A program made the position numbers and the translations under genes. From NCBI GenBank assembly GCA_017518705.1, contig JAFWUC010000043.1:1-44396 (forward strand): a DNA stretch of 44,396 bases, in the 5' to 3' direction. Below the pieces are notes generated by a model that saw nothing but the letters and a program-made list of their open reading frames with translations, had not been told where the DNA came from and did no database searches. The stretch comes from Clostridia bacterium. Its GTDB lineage: Bacteria; Bacillota_A; Clostridia; Christensenellales; Aristaeellaceae. Below, piece after piece: positions 26,640-34,377 of this stretch. Position 1 is the stretch's first letter. Each line of letters begins with the position of its first letter.

Positions 26640-27605
26640 TCAGTCCCCGCTTAGCGCGCCCGACACGGCGCGGTAGTTCCCGGTCATCAGCGAAACGAAG
26701 CTTTCGCCCGCCTCGGCTTTCGAAATGTTCTCCAGCGTGTGGAACACCAGCACCTTTGCGCCCGTTTCCGCGGCGATCTGCCTTGCCACGTCCCCGTTGG
26801 AATGCTCGTCGGTGAACACCGCCTTTAAGCCGGACTGCTTCATGCCGTCTATCACCCGGATCACCTGCCCCAGCGAAGGCTCGTCCTCCTCGGAGCAGCT
26901 GTCATAGGCGCTCAGATACTTTACGCCGTAATGGCGGATGAAGTGGCTGTAGGCGAACTGCCCCCCGAAGCACAGCACCGCGCCCGGATGCGCCTTGAAC
27001 AGTTCGTCAAAGCGCCCGTCAAGGTCGCTAAGCTGCTTTACCAGATTGGCGCAGTTGTCGCCGTAGATCTGTGCGCCCTCTTTGTCCAGCGTAGTCAGCG
27101 CGTCTTTTATGCTTTCGCACATCCTTGCCGCCAGGCTCAGGTCCAGCCAGATGTGGGCGTCGTATTTGTGGTGGTGATGCTCCTCCGCCTCCTCGTGGGG
27201 GTTTTCGATGGCCTCCCACTCCTCCTGCAGCGCTTCCAGGTCGATATTCGCGGCGCACCTGAGCGTCTTCACGTTTTCCAGGCTGCCGGACAGGTTTTTG
27301 ACCCAGGTCTCCAGTTCGTCGTCCGTGTAGACGAACAGGTCCGCGCGGCTCACGGCGAAAGCGTCGCCCACGGAGGGCTCGTAATCGTGGCTGTCCACCC
27401 CGTAAGGCAGTATCAGCGACACGTTCGCCCTGTCACCCGCGATCACGCGGGCAAAATCGTACAGCGGGAACAGGGAGCACACTATGCTAAGTTTGCCCTT
27501 CTCATCGGTCCCGTTTTCGGCAGGCTGCGTTTTCTGCCCGCAGCCCGCGAGCAGCACGATAAGCAGCAGCGCCAGCACGGCGCAGACGGATCTTTTAAGT
27601 TTCAT
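26640..27605 (-). CDS. znuA: Zinc-type ABC transporter substrate-binding lipoprotein
   Basis: ATG 27605 gives 321 residues; the longer frame to 27620 is less likely. The signal ends with the lipobox LLAGC (Cys near 22). Metal-site residues of the ZnuA/TroA fold are visible: His in GVDSHDYEPS, His in YDAHIWLDL, His near FAYSHFIRHYG and Asp/His in VFTDEHSNGD. A His/Glu-rich loop (HEEAEEHHHHK, about 140-150) precedes the second ligand, as in zinc-specific members. It captures metal outside the membrane for ZnuBC. It overlaps the end of the pseudouridine synthase gene by 11 bases. The ribosome site is weak, so translation probably depends on that overlap. No Zur box was recognised upstream. Confidence 0.92.
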   Translation of the reverse strand: MKLKRSVCAVLALLLIVLLAGCGQKTQPAENGTDEKGKLSIVCSLFPLYDFARVIAGDRANVSLILPYGVDSHDYEPSVGDAFAVSRADLFVYTDDELETWVKNLSGSLENVKTLRCAANIDLEALQEEWEAIENPHEEAEEHHHHKYDAHIWLDLSLAARMCESIKDALTTLDKEGAQIYGDNCANLVKQLSDLDGRFDELFKAHPGAVLCFGGQFAYSHFIRHYGVKYLSAYDSCSEEDEPSLGQVIRVIDGMKQSGLKAVFTDEHSNGDVARQIAAETGAKVLVFHTLENISKAEAGESFVSLMTGNYRAVSGALSGD

Positions 27606-28311
27606 TGCCGGTCTCACCAAGTATCTCCTTTTCGAACTTCCCCCACACGCCTTTTGCCGGCGGCGGGCAGGTGAACGTCATTTCCGTTTTCAGAGTGGGG
27701 TGGGTCAGCGTGAGCCTGAACGCCCACAGCGCCACCGTTTCGCCCCTGCGCCCGTGGCCGTAACGCATGTCCCCGTACAGGGGCAGGCCGATATGGGCAT
27801 GCTGCACCCGGATCTGGTGCTTGCGGCCCGTGTCCAGCTCGACGCGCACGAGCGTCAGGTAGTCCTTTATCGCCAGGGGAAACGTGGTAAGCCGCGCCAG
27901 TTTCGAGCCGTTCGTGCCTTCGGGTACCACTCTCACGTTCTGCCCCTGTTTGTCCAGCAGGCTGTTTTCCAGCGTGCGCTTTTCGCCCAGCTCGCCTTCC
28001 AGCACCGCCAGATACTGTTTTTTCGCCGTATGCAGGCGGAACTGTTCGCTCAGCCGCCCCGCCGCCTTGCTGGTCTTGGCGAACACCATCACCCCGCCCA
28101 CGGGCCGGTCCAGCCGGTGCACCAGCCCCAGGTACGCGTCTCCGGGCTTGTTGTTGCTTTTGACCAGATAGTCCTTGAGCAGGCTCAGCATGTCTGGGTC
28201 GCCGCTTTTATCCCCCAGGGAGGGCAGGTTCGGCGGCTTCACCGCCACCAGCAGGTGGTTGTCCTCGTACAGGATGCCTATATCCCCGCAGTAAGAGGGT
28301 ATCGTTTTCAT
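27595..28311 (-). CDS. RluA-family pseudouridine synthase, lacking an S4 domain
   Basis: ATG 28311 gives 238 residues. The family core is clear: LVAVKPPNLPSLGD, the catalytic-Asp motif VHRLDRPVGGVMVFAKT (Asp near 77), the QYLAVLEGE strand, and the C-terminal TGRKHQIRVQHAHIGLPLYGD. It converts uridine to pseudouridine in rRNA or tRNA. There is no S4 RNA-binding domain and the length is at the low end, as in the RluA/TruC-like group. ATG 28309-28311 overlaps the TGA of the acyltransferase gene (ATGA), and its end overlaps znuA by 11 bases. Target RNA not determinable. Confidence 0.9.
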   Translation of the reverse strand: MKTIPSYCGDIGILYEDNHLLVAVKPPNLPSLGDKSGDPDMLSLLKDYLVKSNNKPGDAYLGLVHRLDRPVGGVMVFAKTSKAAGRLSEQFRLHTAKKQYLAVLEGELGEKRTLENSLLDKQGQNVRVVPEGTNGSKLARLTTFPLAIKDYLTLVRVELDTGRKHQIRVQHAHIGLPLYGDMRYGHGRRGETVALWAFRLTLTHPTLKTEMTFTCPPPAKGVWGKFEKEILGETGNET

Positions 28312-29474
28312 TTGTCTTCCCCCGTCTTCATCAGCCGGTGGCAGAAGAACCATTTGTCTATCATGCGCGGATCTTTGAACTCGAAACGGTAGAAACCCGC
28401 CTGGGTGTTTACCATGACCTCGTTTATGTCGTCCAGCACCAGGAACAGGAAGTCGTCCATGGGGATGGTCCTGACCCCGTCCGCGCACGTGAGTTCCAGC
28501 CCCTCGCGGCTGAGCTTCAGCGTGCCCGGGCCCAGGCTTCGGGGCTTGTCCGCGGTGTTCATCCGGAAATACGCGCTGCTCAGTTCTTCCCTCAGCACGA
28601 AATCCGGGCGCGCGACTTCCTCCCGGGCGGACGCGATCTCCATGTCCACCCACTCGTCCATGCGGCGGGGGCAGGCGTCGGAGCCGTAGAAGAAGCCGTA
28701 ATCGTCCCTGCGGCACGAAAAACCGCAGGCGGGACAGCTTATCTCGTATTTGCTTTCCTTAAGTTCCCCCTCCCGCAGGCAGGCGGGGCATTTGTACAGC
28801 ACTTTGCTCAGGTTTTTCACGCGGGTGATGCGCTTAAACGGCACCTTTTCCCGTTCCTGCCAGTCCCAGTCGTTAAAGTCTATAGCCTCGTCTATGCGCC
28901 TTTGGAGTTCGTCGGTCTTGAGGGACGCGACTTCTTCCTTAGTGAACAGGCGCCTTATCTCCACGTCCACCCGTCCCTTCGCCGGGGCGGAGTAGCGGGG
29001 ACGCGACATGAAGCCCCCGTGCACGACGCAGGCGTACACGTCGCATCTCAAAAGTTTCGCCAGCGCGCCGGTGCCGTTTAGCGCCCGCCAGCCGGGGCGT
29101 CCGTCAAAGGACGTCATGCCCTGGGCGTATACCACGGGCATGCCGCCGTCCTTAACCGCTGCCATGAGTTCCCGAACGCACTTTACGTCCGTGGCGCCCT
29201 GGTTTTTGCGTATGATCCCCGCGTGCCTGAACAGCCACGCCCGGAAGCGCGATTTGTCGAACTGCACCCCCGTGGCGAGGAAGCGCTCGTCATAGCGGGG
29301 CATAAGCGCCCGCAGAAGGTGGGCAAAGTCCCAGACAGAGGTATGGTTGCCCACTATAAGGCTGCCCGGCGCAGGCTGATCTGTGATCTTGACCCGTGAA
29401 TCAAACTTCCAGCGGCTGAGATTTCCGCTCCCCCACACCGCCAAACGGCGCAAACAGCGGTCAAATCCGGTCAC
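28308..29474 (-). CDS. PlsC-like acyltransferase with C-terminal zinc-ribbon-like segment
   Basis: The best start is GTG 29474, eight bases after GGAGG, giving 388 residues; the GTG codons at 29480 and 29483 are too close to or overlap the ribosome site. Residues about 25-200 match the lysophosphatidic-acid acyltransferase fold: GNHTSVWDF is the NHx4D catalytic motif, followed by VVYAQGMTSFDG and the substrate-side region. The C-terminal half is unusual for PlsC: CPACLREGELKE and CPACGFSCRRDDYG form a Cys4 zinc ribbon (about 238-265), then an all-beta-like tail. It probably transfers acyl groups to a lysophospholipid or related acceptor at the membrane. It is first in the leftward run to tgt. 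Confidence 0.8.
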   Translation of the reverse strand: MTGFDRCLRRLAVWGSGNLSRWKFDSRVKITDQPAPGSLIVGNHTSVWDFAHLLRALMPRYDERFLATGVQFDKSRFRAWLFRHAGIIRKNQGATDVKCVRELMAAVKDGGMPVVYAQGMTSFDGRPGWRALNGTGALAKLLRCDVYACVVHGGFMSRPRYSAPAKGRVDVEIRRLFTKEEVASLKTDELQRRIDEAIDFNDWDWQEREKVPFKRITRVKNLSKVLYKCPACLREGELKESKYEISCPACGFSCRRDDYGFFYGSDACPRRMDEWVDMEIASAREEVARPDFVLREELSSAYFRMNTADKPRSLGPGTLKLSREGLELTCADGVRTIPMDDFLFLVLDDINEVMVNTQAGFYRFEFKDPRMIDKWFFCHRLMKTGEDK

Positions 29475-29530
29475 CGCCACCACCTCCGATTATATATTAT
29501 ACGCTTTAAGTCAATACCGCAGGGCTCCCT

Positions 29531-32500
29531 CTACACTTCCAGCCGCCTGTTGCGGCTGATCAGGCAGATGTATGTGTGCCTGACTTCCCTGCCCGTCAGG
29601 CGGTTCAGCGCCCGGCGGTAAATGTCCAGCTGGGTGCCGTAGCGGGCAAGTATCTCGCTTTCGTCACCCGAGCGGTCGGTCTTGTAGTCCACCAGCACCC
29701 ATTTGCCGTCCTCTTCGAAGCACATGTCCAGCGTGCCCTGCACGAGCACCGTGTCGTCGCTGCCCGAACCCAGCGCGTCGCTGAGCTTTAAGCGGATCAC
29801 GAAGCTCCACTCCCTTTTGACCTCGTTTGAGGCGAGCGCCCGCCTGCCCGTGTCGGACAGCCAGAAGCGGGCAAGATCCCCTTCGCGGCACAGGCTGCGC
29901 TCCTCGGGGGAGATCAGCTGCCTTTCCAGCATGCCGTCCAGCTGGCGCGCGACTTCGCAAAGCATGTCCTTTTCGCCCGAACAGGCTTTAAGCGCGTCCA
30001 GGTCGAACAGCCTGAGCGCCCTGTGGTTTGCGGTGCCCCGCTGGGTGTATATCTCGTCCCCCTCGCCGGAAAGGAACCTGGGCACGGTCTTGAGCCTGGG
30101 CAGCTCGCTGCCGCCCACCGTTTCCCTTTCAAGCCCCGTGACCGAGAGCTTGACCGGCAGCGCGCTTTGCTCCGACGCCGGATACTCCCACATGAGCCTT
30201 TCGAGTATGTCCTGCTTTGGGGCGGCTCCGCGGGCGGCATCGAACAGGTCGACCAGCTGCTTCGCGTCGGCAGAGACCGCCTTGAGCGCGTCCTTCTCGG
30301 AAAACACCTTCACGTTCACGCGGGGCAGGCTTTCGTCCGTTTCGCCTCCCAGCACCTCCGCGCCGGGGCAGCCGATCGCCGCCGAAGCCGCGATGTCCAG
30401 GGACGAGTAATACATGTCCGGCCGCGCCGCCGCCATTTTCCAGGAGACGAGGCTCTTTTCCAGCTCCTTCACGCTGCCCACGAGTATGAGCCGCTGCTGG
30501 GCGCGGGTGAGGGTCACGTACAGAACACGCAGTTCCTCCGCCCTGTCCCTGATCCGGCTTTCGTTCCTGACCGCCCTGGTCGCCAGCGTGGGCCGTGCGG
30601 TGCCCAGGCGTTCGTCCATGTGGACGAAGCCCGCGCCCAGCTGCTTGTCCAGGAACATGCTGCCGTCCTTTATGCCGGCGGAATACTTCCTTGCCAGCTG
30701 GGCGGCGAACACCACCTTGAACTCCAGCCCCTTGCTCTTGTGGGCGGTCATCAGGCGCACAACGTCGTCGTTTTCGCCCAGCTCGTGGGCGCCGTCGCCG
30801 TCGGAAGATCCGGCTACAAGCTCCATCAGCCGGGTAAAGCCCGCTATGGAGCAGCCTCCGTCGTTTTCATAGTCCTCCGCCCGCTTGCACAGCAGGTCCA
30901 GGTTCATCTGCCTGCGCCTGCCGCCCTCCAGCGCGCCGCAGAACACGTAAAAGCCCGTGTCCTCAAGTATGCGCCGTATCAGCGCCCTGACGCCCAGCCC
31001 GGGCGCCATCGCCCGCCAGTTTTCCATCATGGTCAGCAGGCGGTCTATCTCAGGATATTCCTGCCTCACGGCAGCGAACGCGTCCCATATAAGCCCTTCG
31101 GGGCAGCGGATGCGCGCCTGCGCCAAGGCGGAATTGGTCACGTAAAACATGGGCGAGCGCGCCACGCTCAGAAGCGCCACCTCGTTATAGCGGTTCACCA
31201 GCACCTTAAGTACGTTCAGCGTGACCGATACCTCGATGGCTTCGAAACTGTTCTCCGTACCGTCCGCGTAGGAGGGGATGCCCATTTCGCCGAGGGTCTC
31301 CGCCATGGGCGCCAGCACGTCCTTGCGAGTGCGGCAGATGACGCAGAAATCCCGATAGCGCAGGGACTTGTCCTCATCCATCAGTTCCTTTATGCGCTTG
31401 CCGATCAGCCGCGCCTCCAGCTGGGAAGACTTGAGCTCGTCCTCCTGCTGTACTTCACCGCCCTCCGTCTCCTCAGGCTCGTCCTCCTCTTCGCCCAAAG
31501 CGGACCTGTCAAGGATCATAAGCTCGCAGGGCACGGTAAACTCCCCCGCTTTCGGTCCCGGGTGCAGCATGGCGTCGTCGTCGTAGAGGATTTCGCTATC
31601 TCCGCCCCGCATGACGCGCCCAAAGATCAGGTTCACCAGGTCTATGACCGGCTGGGAAGAGCGGTAGTTCCGGCTCAGCACCACCAGTTCGTTGTCGCCG
31701 CCCTGTTTGTACGTCTCGTACGCTTTGATAAACAGTTCCGGCTCCGCGTGCCTGAAACGGTATATGGACTGTTTTACGTCGCCCACCATGAAGCGGTTGC
31801 TGCCGCTCGCAAGCCGGCAGGCGATGGCTTCCTGTATGTCGCTGGTGTCCTGGTATTCGTCTATGAAAATGTAACTGTAGCGCTCCTTGAGCGCGGTCAG
31901 GGTGTCCGGGTCGTCAAGGATCTTGAGCGTAAGATGCTCAAGGTCGTTAAAGCTCACCGCCGCCTTTTCCTGTTTCATTTTCCCGAGCCTGCAGCGGAAG
32001 CCTAAGTACAGCTCCGCCAGCGCAGAAAACGCTTCCCTGTCGGAGTGTATGTCGTTTAGCGCCACTTCGAGAGGTATGTCGGTCAGCTCTTTTATCTCGC
32101 TAATCCGCTTTTTCGCGCTTTCCCGCAGGCTTTTGACCCTTTCCAGCTTGTCAATGTCAAAGTCCGCATTCTTGGACTTGCCCCCGGGAGCGCGGGCGGA
32201 CTTAAACTCTTCCGCCCACACGCGCATCGTTTCGTAAGACTCGATGCCGCAGGCCTCTTTGAGCGCCTGCGTATCCTTTTCTATGCACGCCAGGTAATGG
32301 CCGGGGCCGTCCGTCTCCCGGCATACGTCGCCGGCGGTGTAAAGCAGGTCCAGCGCGTCATCCAGGCGCTTTTTGCAGGCCCTGACCAGCGCTTTTTGCC
32401 ATTCCTCCCCCGCGCCGCCGAACATTTCCAGCGCGTCTGCCAGCCACTTGTCCGGGTCGCTGCGGGTGTCCAGAAAGTCCTTGAGCTCCCGCGCCATCTG

Positions 32501-32989
32501 CCTTACGGTCTCCGGTCCCCGCATGAGCATGAGCCTGTCCATGCCGGGGTCGTCCTTTTCGAGCAGTTCTTCCAGCGCCTGGGTCAGCGCGTCTTCGCAC
32601 AGCAGCGCCTCTTCCGACTCTTCCATCACGCGGAAATTCGGGTCCACCTCCGCAGCCTCAAAGCTCATCTTTACCGCCGCGGAGCAGAAGGAGTGCAGTG
32701 TGGAGATCTGCGCCATATCCAGCTTTTCCAGCTGCTCGGCCATTTTTTCATCGCCGTTTTCCGCTTCTTTGCTCAGGCGCTCGAACAGCTTGTTTTTCAT
32801 GTCCGCGCTGGCAGCCCGGGTGAAGGTGACGATTAGTATTTTGTCGATTTCCGTGCCCTCTTTAAGCAGACCCAACACCCGTTCCACCAGCACGGTGGTC
32901 TTTCCGCTGCCCGCCGCGGCGGATACCAGCAGGTTTTTCCCTCTGGAATCTATGACTCTTTGCTGCTCCGGAGACGGAGAAAAACTCAT
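29531..32989 (-). CDS. addA: ATP-dependent helicase/nuclease subunit A
   Basis: ATG 32989 gives 1152 residues; GAGGTG lies ahead and the ATG at 33001 lacks a ribosome site. UvrD-type motifs are in order: Q-motif EQQRVID, Walker A AAAGSGKTT (Lys30), IFIDEYQDTSD (II), VGDVKQSIYRFR (III), RNYRSSQPVIDLVN (IV), MTAHKSKGLEFKVVF (V) and VLYVTLTRAQQRL (VI). The C-terminal RecB-like nuclease has GTLDMCFEED and VLVDYKTD. AddAB processes double-strand ends for RecA-dependent repair, and the partner AddB is required in known systems. No addB lies next to it, although it is usually adjacent. The gene is divergent from the DivIC-like gene and appears monocistronic. Confidence 0.95.
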   Translation of the reverse strand: MSFSPSPEQQRVIDSRGKNLLVSAAAGSGKTTVLVERVLGLLKEGTEIDKILIVTFTRAASADMKNKLFERLSKEAENGDEKMAEQLEKLDMAQISTLHSFCSAAVKMSFEAAEVDPNFRVMEESEEALLCEDALTQALEELLEKDDPGMDRLMLMRGPETVRQMARELKDFLDTRSDPDKWLADALEMFGGAGEEWQKALVRACKKRLDDALDLLYTAGDVCRETDGPGHYLACIEKDTQALKEACGIESYETMRVWAEEFKSARAPGGKSKNADFDIDKLERVKSLRESAKKRISEIKELTDIPLEVALNDIHSDREAFSALAELYLGFRCRLGKMKQEKAAVSFNDLEHLTLKILDDPDTLTALKERYSYIFIDEYQDTSDIQEAIACRLASGSNRFMVGDVKQSIYRFRHAEPELFIKAYETYKQGGDNELVVLSRNYRSSQPVIDLVNLIFGRVMRGGDSEILYDDDAMLHPGPKAGEFTVPCELMILDRSALGEEEDEPEETEGGEVQQEDELKSSQLEARLIGKRIKELMDEDKSLRYRDFCVICRTRKDVLAPMAETLGEMGIPSYADGTENSFEAIEVSVTLNVLKVLVNRYNEVALLSVARSPMFYVTNSALAQARIRCPEGLIWDAFAAVRQEYPEIDRLLTMMENWRAMAPGLGVRALIRRILEDTGFYVFCGALEGGRRRQMNLDLLCKRAEDYENDGGCSIAGFTRLMELVAGSSDGDGAHELGENDDVVRLMTAHKSKGLEFKVVFAAQLARKYSAGIKDGSMFLDKQLGAGFVHMDERLGTARPTLATRAVRNESRIRDRAEELRVLYVTLTRAQQRLILVGSVKELEKSLVSWKMAAARPDMYYSSLDIAASAAIGCPGAEVLGGETDESLPRVNVKVFSEKDALKAVSADAKQLVDLFDAARGAAPKQDILERLMWEYPASEQSALPVKLSVTGLERETVGGSELPRLKTVPRFLSGEGDEIYTQRGTANHRALRLFDLDALKACSGEKDMLCEVARQLDGMLERQLISPEERSLCREGDLARFWLSDTGRRALASNEVKREWSFVIRLKLSDALGSGSDDTVLVQGTLDMCFEEDGKWVLVDYKTDRSGDESEILARYGTQLDIYRRALNRLTGREVRHTYICLISRNRRLEV

Positions 32990-33103
32990 TTTGCACCTCA
33001 TATGGTTAATTTTGGGTTAAGCTTTTGAGCCTTGCAGGAATAAAAGCGACTTTGGTCGAAATTATACGGGCTAAAACAGACCATCGTCTGAAAGGAGTTC
33101 TCC

Positions 33104-33406
33104 ATGAACCGGAATGTACGGCGCAAAAAGCAGCGTATACGGGTCAACAAGAGCGGTTACGTGATCGTGGGCCTGCTCATAGTCGCCCTTGCCATCGGCA
33201 TAATCTGCTTCAACGTCTGGATCGATTCTACCCGCGCCCGCATCAAGCAGGTCAGCCAGGAGAACGCCGCCCTGCAAAAGCAGCTGGACACTCTGGAAAG
33301 CGAGCTCGCCTTCATCAAGACCCCCGAAGGCATAGAGCTGTACGCCCGGGCTCAGGGCATGAGTATGCCCGGCGAGACCCGCTACACTCCCGTGGGTTCC
33401 AACTGA
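33104..33406 (+). CDS. Septum formation initiator family protein (DivIC/FtsB-like)
   Basis: The 100-residue product starts at ATG 33104 behind AAAGGAG. It has a basic cytoplasmic N-terminus (RNVRRKKQRIRVN), one membrane segment (about 20-40), a coiled coil (about 43-70, RARIKQVSQENAALQKQLDTLESE) and a short conserved tail that resembles PEGIELYARAQGM of DivIC. In Bacillota DivIC works with FtsL and DivIB to recruit and activate the septal peptidoglycan machinery. It is tail-to-tail with the GT2 gene, two bases apart, with no terminator visible between them, so the two transcripts must overlap or end inside the other gene. Confidence 0.9.
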   Translation: MNRNVRRKKQRIRVNKSGYVIVGLLIVALAIGIICFNVWIDSTRARIKQVSQENAALQKQLDTLESELAFIKTPEGIELYARAQGMSMPGETRYTPVGSN

Positions 33407-33408
33407 CT

Positions 33409-34368
33409 TTAGTCCGCTTTTCCGCTCTCCCGGCTTTCTTCGGGGGAGCTTATTATTTCCTGCAAAAGGTAGCGGGGCCTCTGCTTGACCTCGAAATACG
33501 TCTTGCCCACGTATTCTCCCACCAGACCCACGCAGACCATAAGCGTTCCGCCCACGAACCACACGCTGAAGGCGGTGAAGCCCGGATCAAACGCGCTGCT
33601 TACAAGGTCGATGAACCCGAACGCCAGCGCCGCCAGCATGAACGCCGCGCCCAGTTTCCAGATAAGGGAAATGGGCTTCGCGCTGAAGGAGCTTATGCCC
33701 TGCCAGGCAAAGGCGAGCATCTTCTTTAAGGGATACTTGCTCTCTCCCGCGGCGCGCTTGCCCCTTTGGTAGTACACCGTGGCGGTATTCAGGCCCACCA
33801 GCGGCACCATGCCCCGCAGAAACAGGTTGCTTTCCGGGTACTGCATCAGCGCCTCCACGGCTCTTCTGCTCATAAGGCGGTAGTCCGCGTGGTTGTACAC
33901 GGTGGAGACGCCCATGCGCTCCATTAGTTTGTAAAAGCCCTCCGCGGTAAGGCGCTTGAAGGCGGTATCGGTCTCGCGCTTACTCCTGACTCCGTATACC
34001 ACGTCCGCGCCCGCGCGGTATTCCTTCAAAAAACCGGCTATGGCGTTTATGTCGTCCTGCAGGTCCGCGTCTATGGTCACCAGGCAGTCGCACTTGTCCT
34101 TCGCCCAGTCCATGCCCGCCCACAAGGCGTTCTGGTGGCCCCGGTTGCGGCTTAATTTGAGCCCGGAAAACACCGTGTCTTCCGCGCACAGTTTTTTTAT
34201 TATCTCCCAGGTCGCGTCACGGCTGCCGTCGTCCACGAACACTATGCGGGACGCTTCGGAAAGCTCGCTGTTGCCGCTTACAAACTCTTTTAGCGCTTTG
34301 GAAGTAAGGGGCAGCACCTCTTCCTCGTTATAACACGGCACCACTATATACAGGGTGATCTTTTCCAT
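33409..34368 (-). CDS. GT2 glycosyltransferase, GtrB/DPM-like, membrane-bound
   Basis: The 319-residue product starts at ATG 34368 behind AGGAGG. GT-A fold motifs are VVPCYNEEEVLP, FVDDGSRDAT, the metal-binding TIDADLQDD and the acceptor-side region RGKRAAGESKYPLKKM. Two membrane segments follow (about 234-258 and 269-292), with a basic cytoplasmic tail. This is the layout of undecaprenyl-phosphate glycosyltransferases (GtrB, ArnC, CsbB) that load a sugar onto the lipid carrier for wall or polymer decoration. No flippase or acceptor transferase lies beside it. It is the last gene of the run from gltD, nine bases after dnaE. Confidence 0.92.
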   Translation of the reverse strand: MEKITLYIVVPCYNEEEVLPLTSKALKEFVSGNSELSEASRIVFVDDGSRDATWEIIKKLCAEDTVFSGLKLSRNRGHQNALWAGMDWAKDKCDCLVTIDADLQDDINAIAGFLKEYRAGADVVYGVRSKRETDTAFKRLTAEGFYKLMERMGVSTVYNHADYRLMSRRAVEALMQYPESNLFLRGMVPLVGLNTATVYYQRGKRAAGESKYPLKKMLAFAWQGISSFSAKPISLIWKLGAAFMLAALAFGFIDLVSSAFDPGFTAFSVWFVGGTLMVCVGLVGEYVGKTYFEVKQRPRYLLQEIISSPEESRESGKAD

Positions 34369-34377
34369 TTTGTCCTC

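Noticed and set aside
29481..29501. TATAAT at 29496-29501 as a promoter for the PlsC-like gene
   Set aside because: The only -35-like box (29509-29514) is just seven bases away, so no complete promoter could be supported.
30023..32005. 660-codon rightward open frame opposite addA
   Set aside because: Antisense to addA with shadow composition and no domain or start signal.
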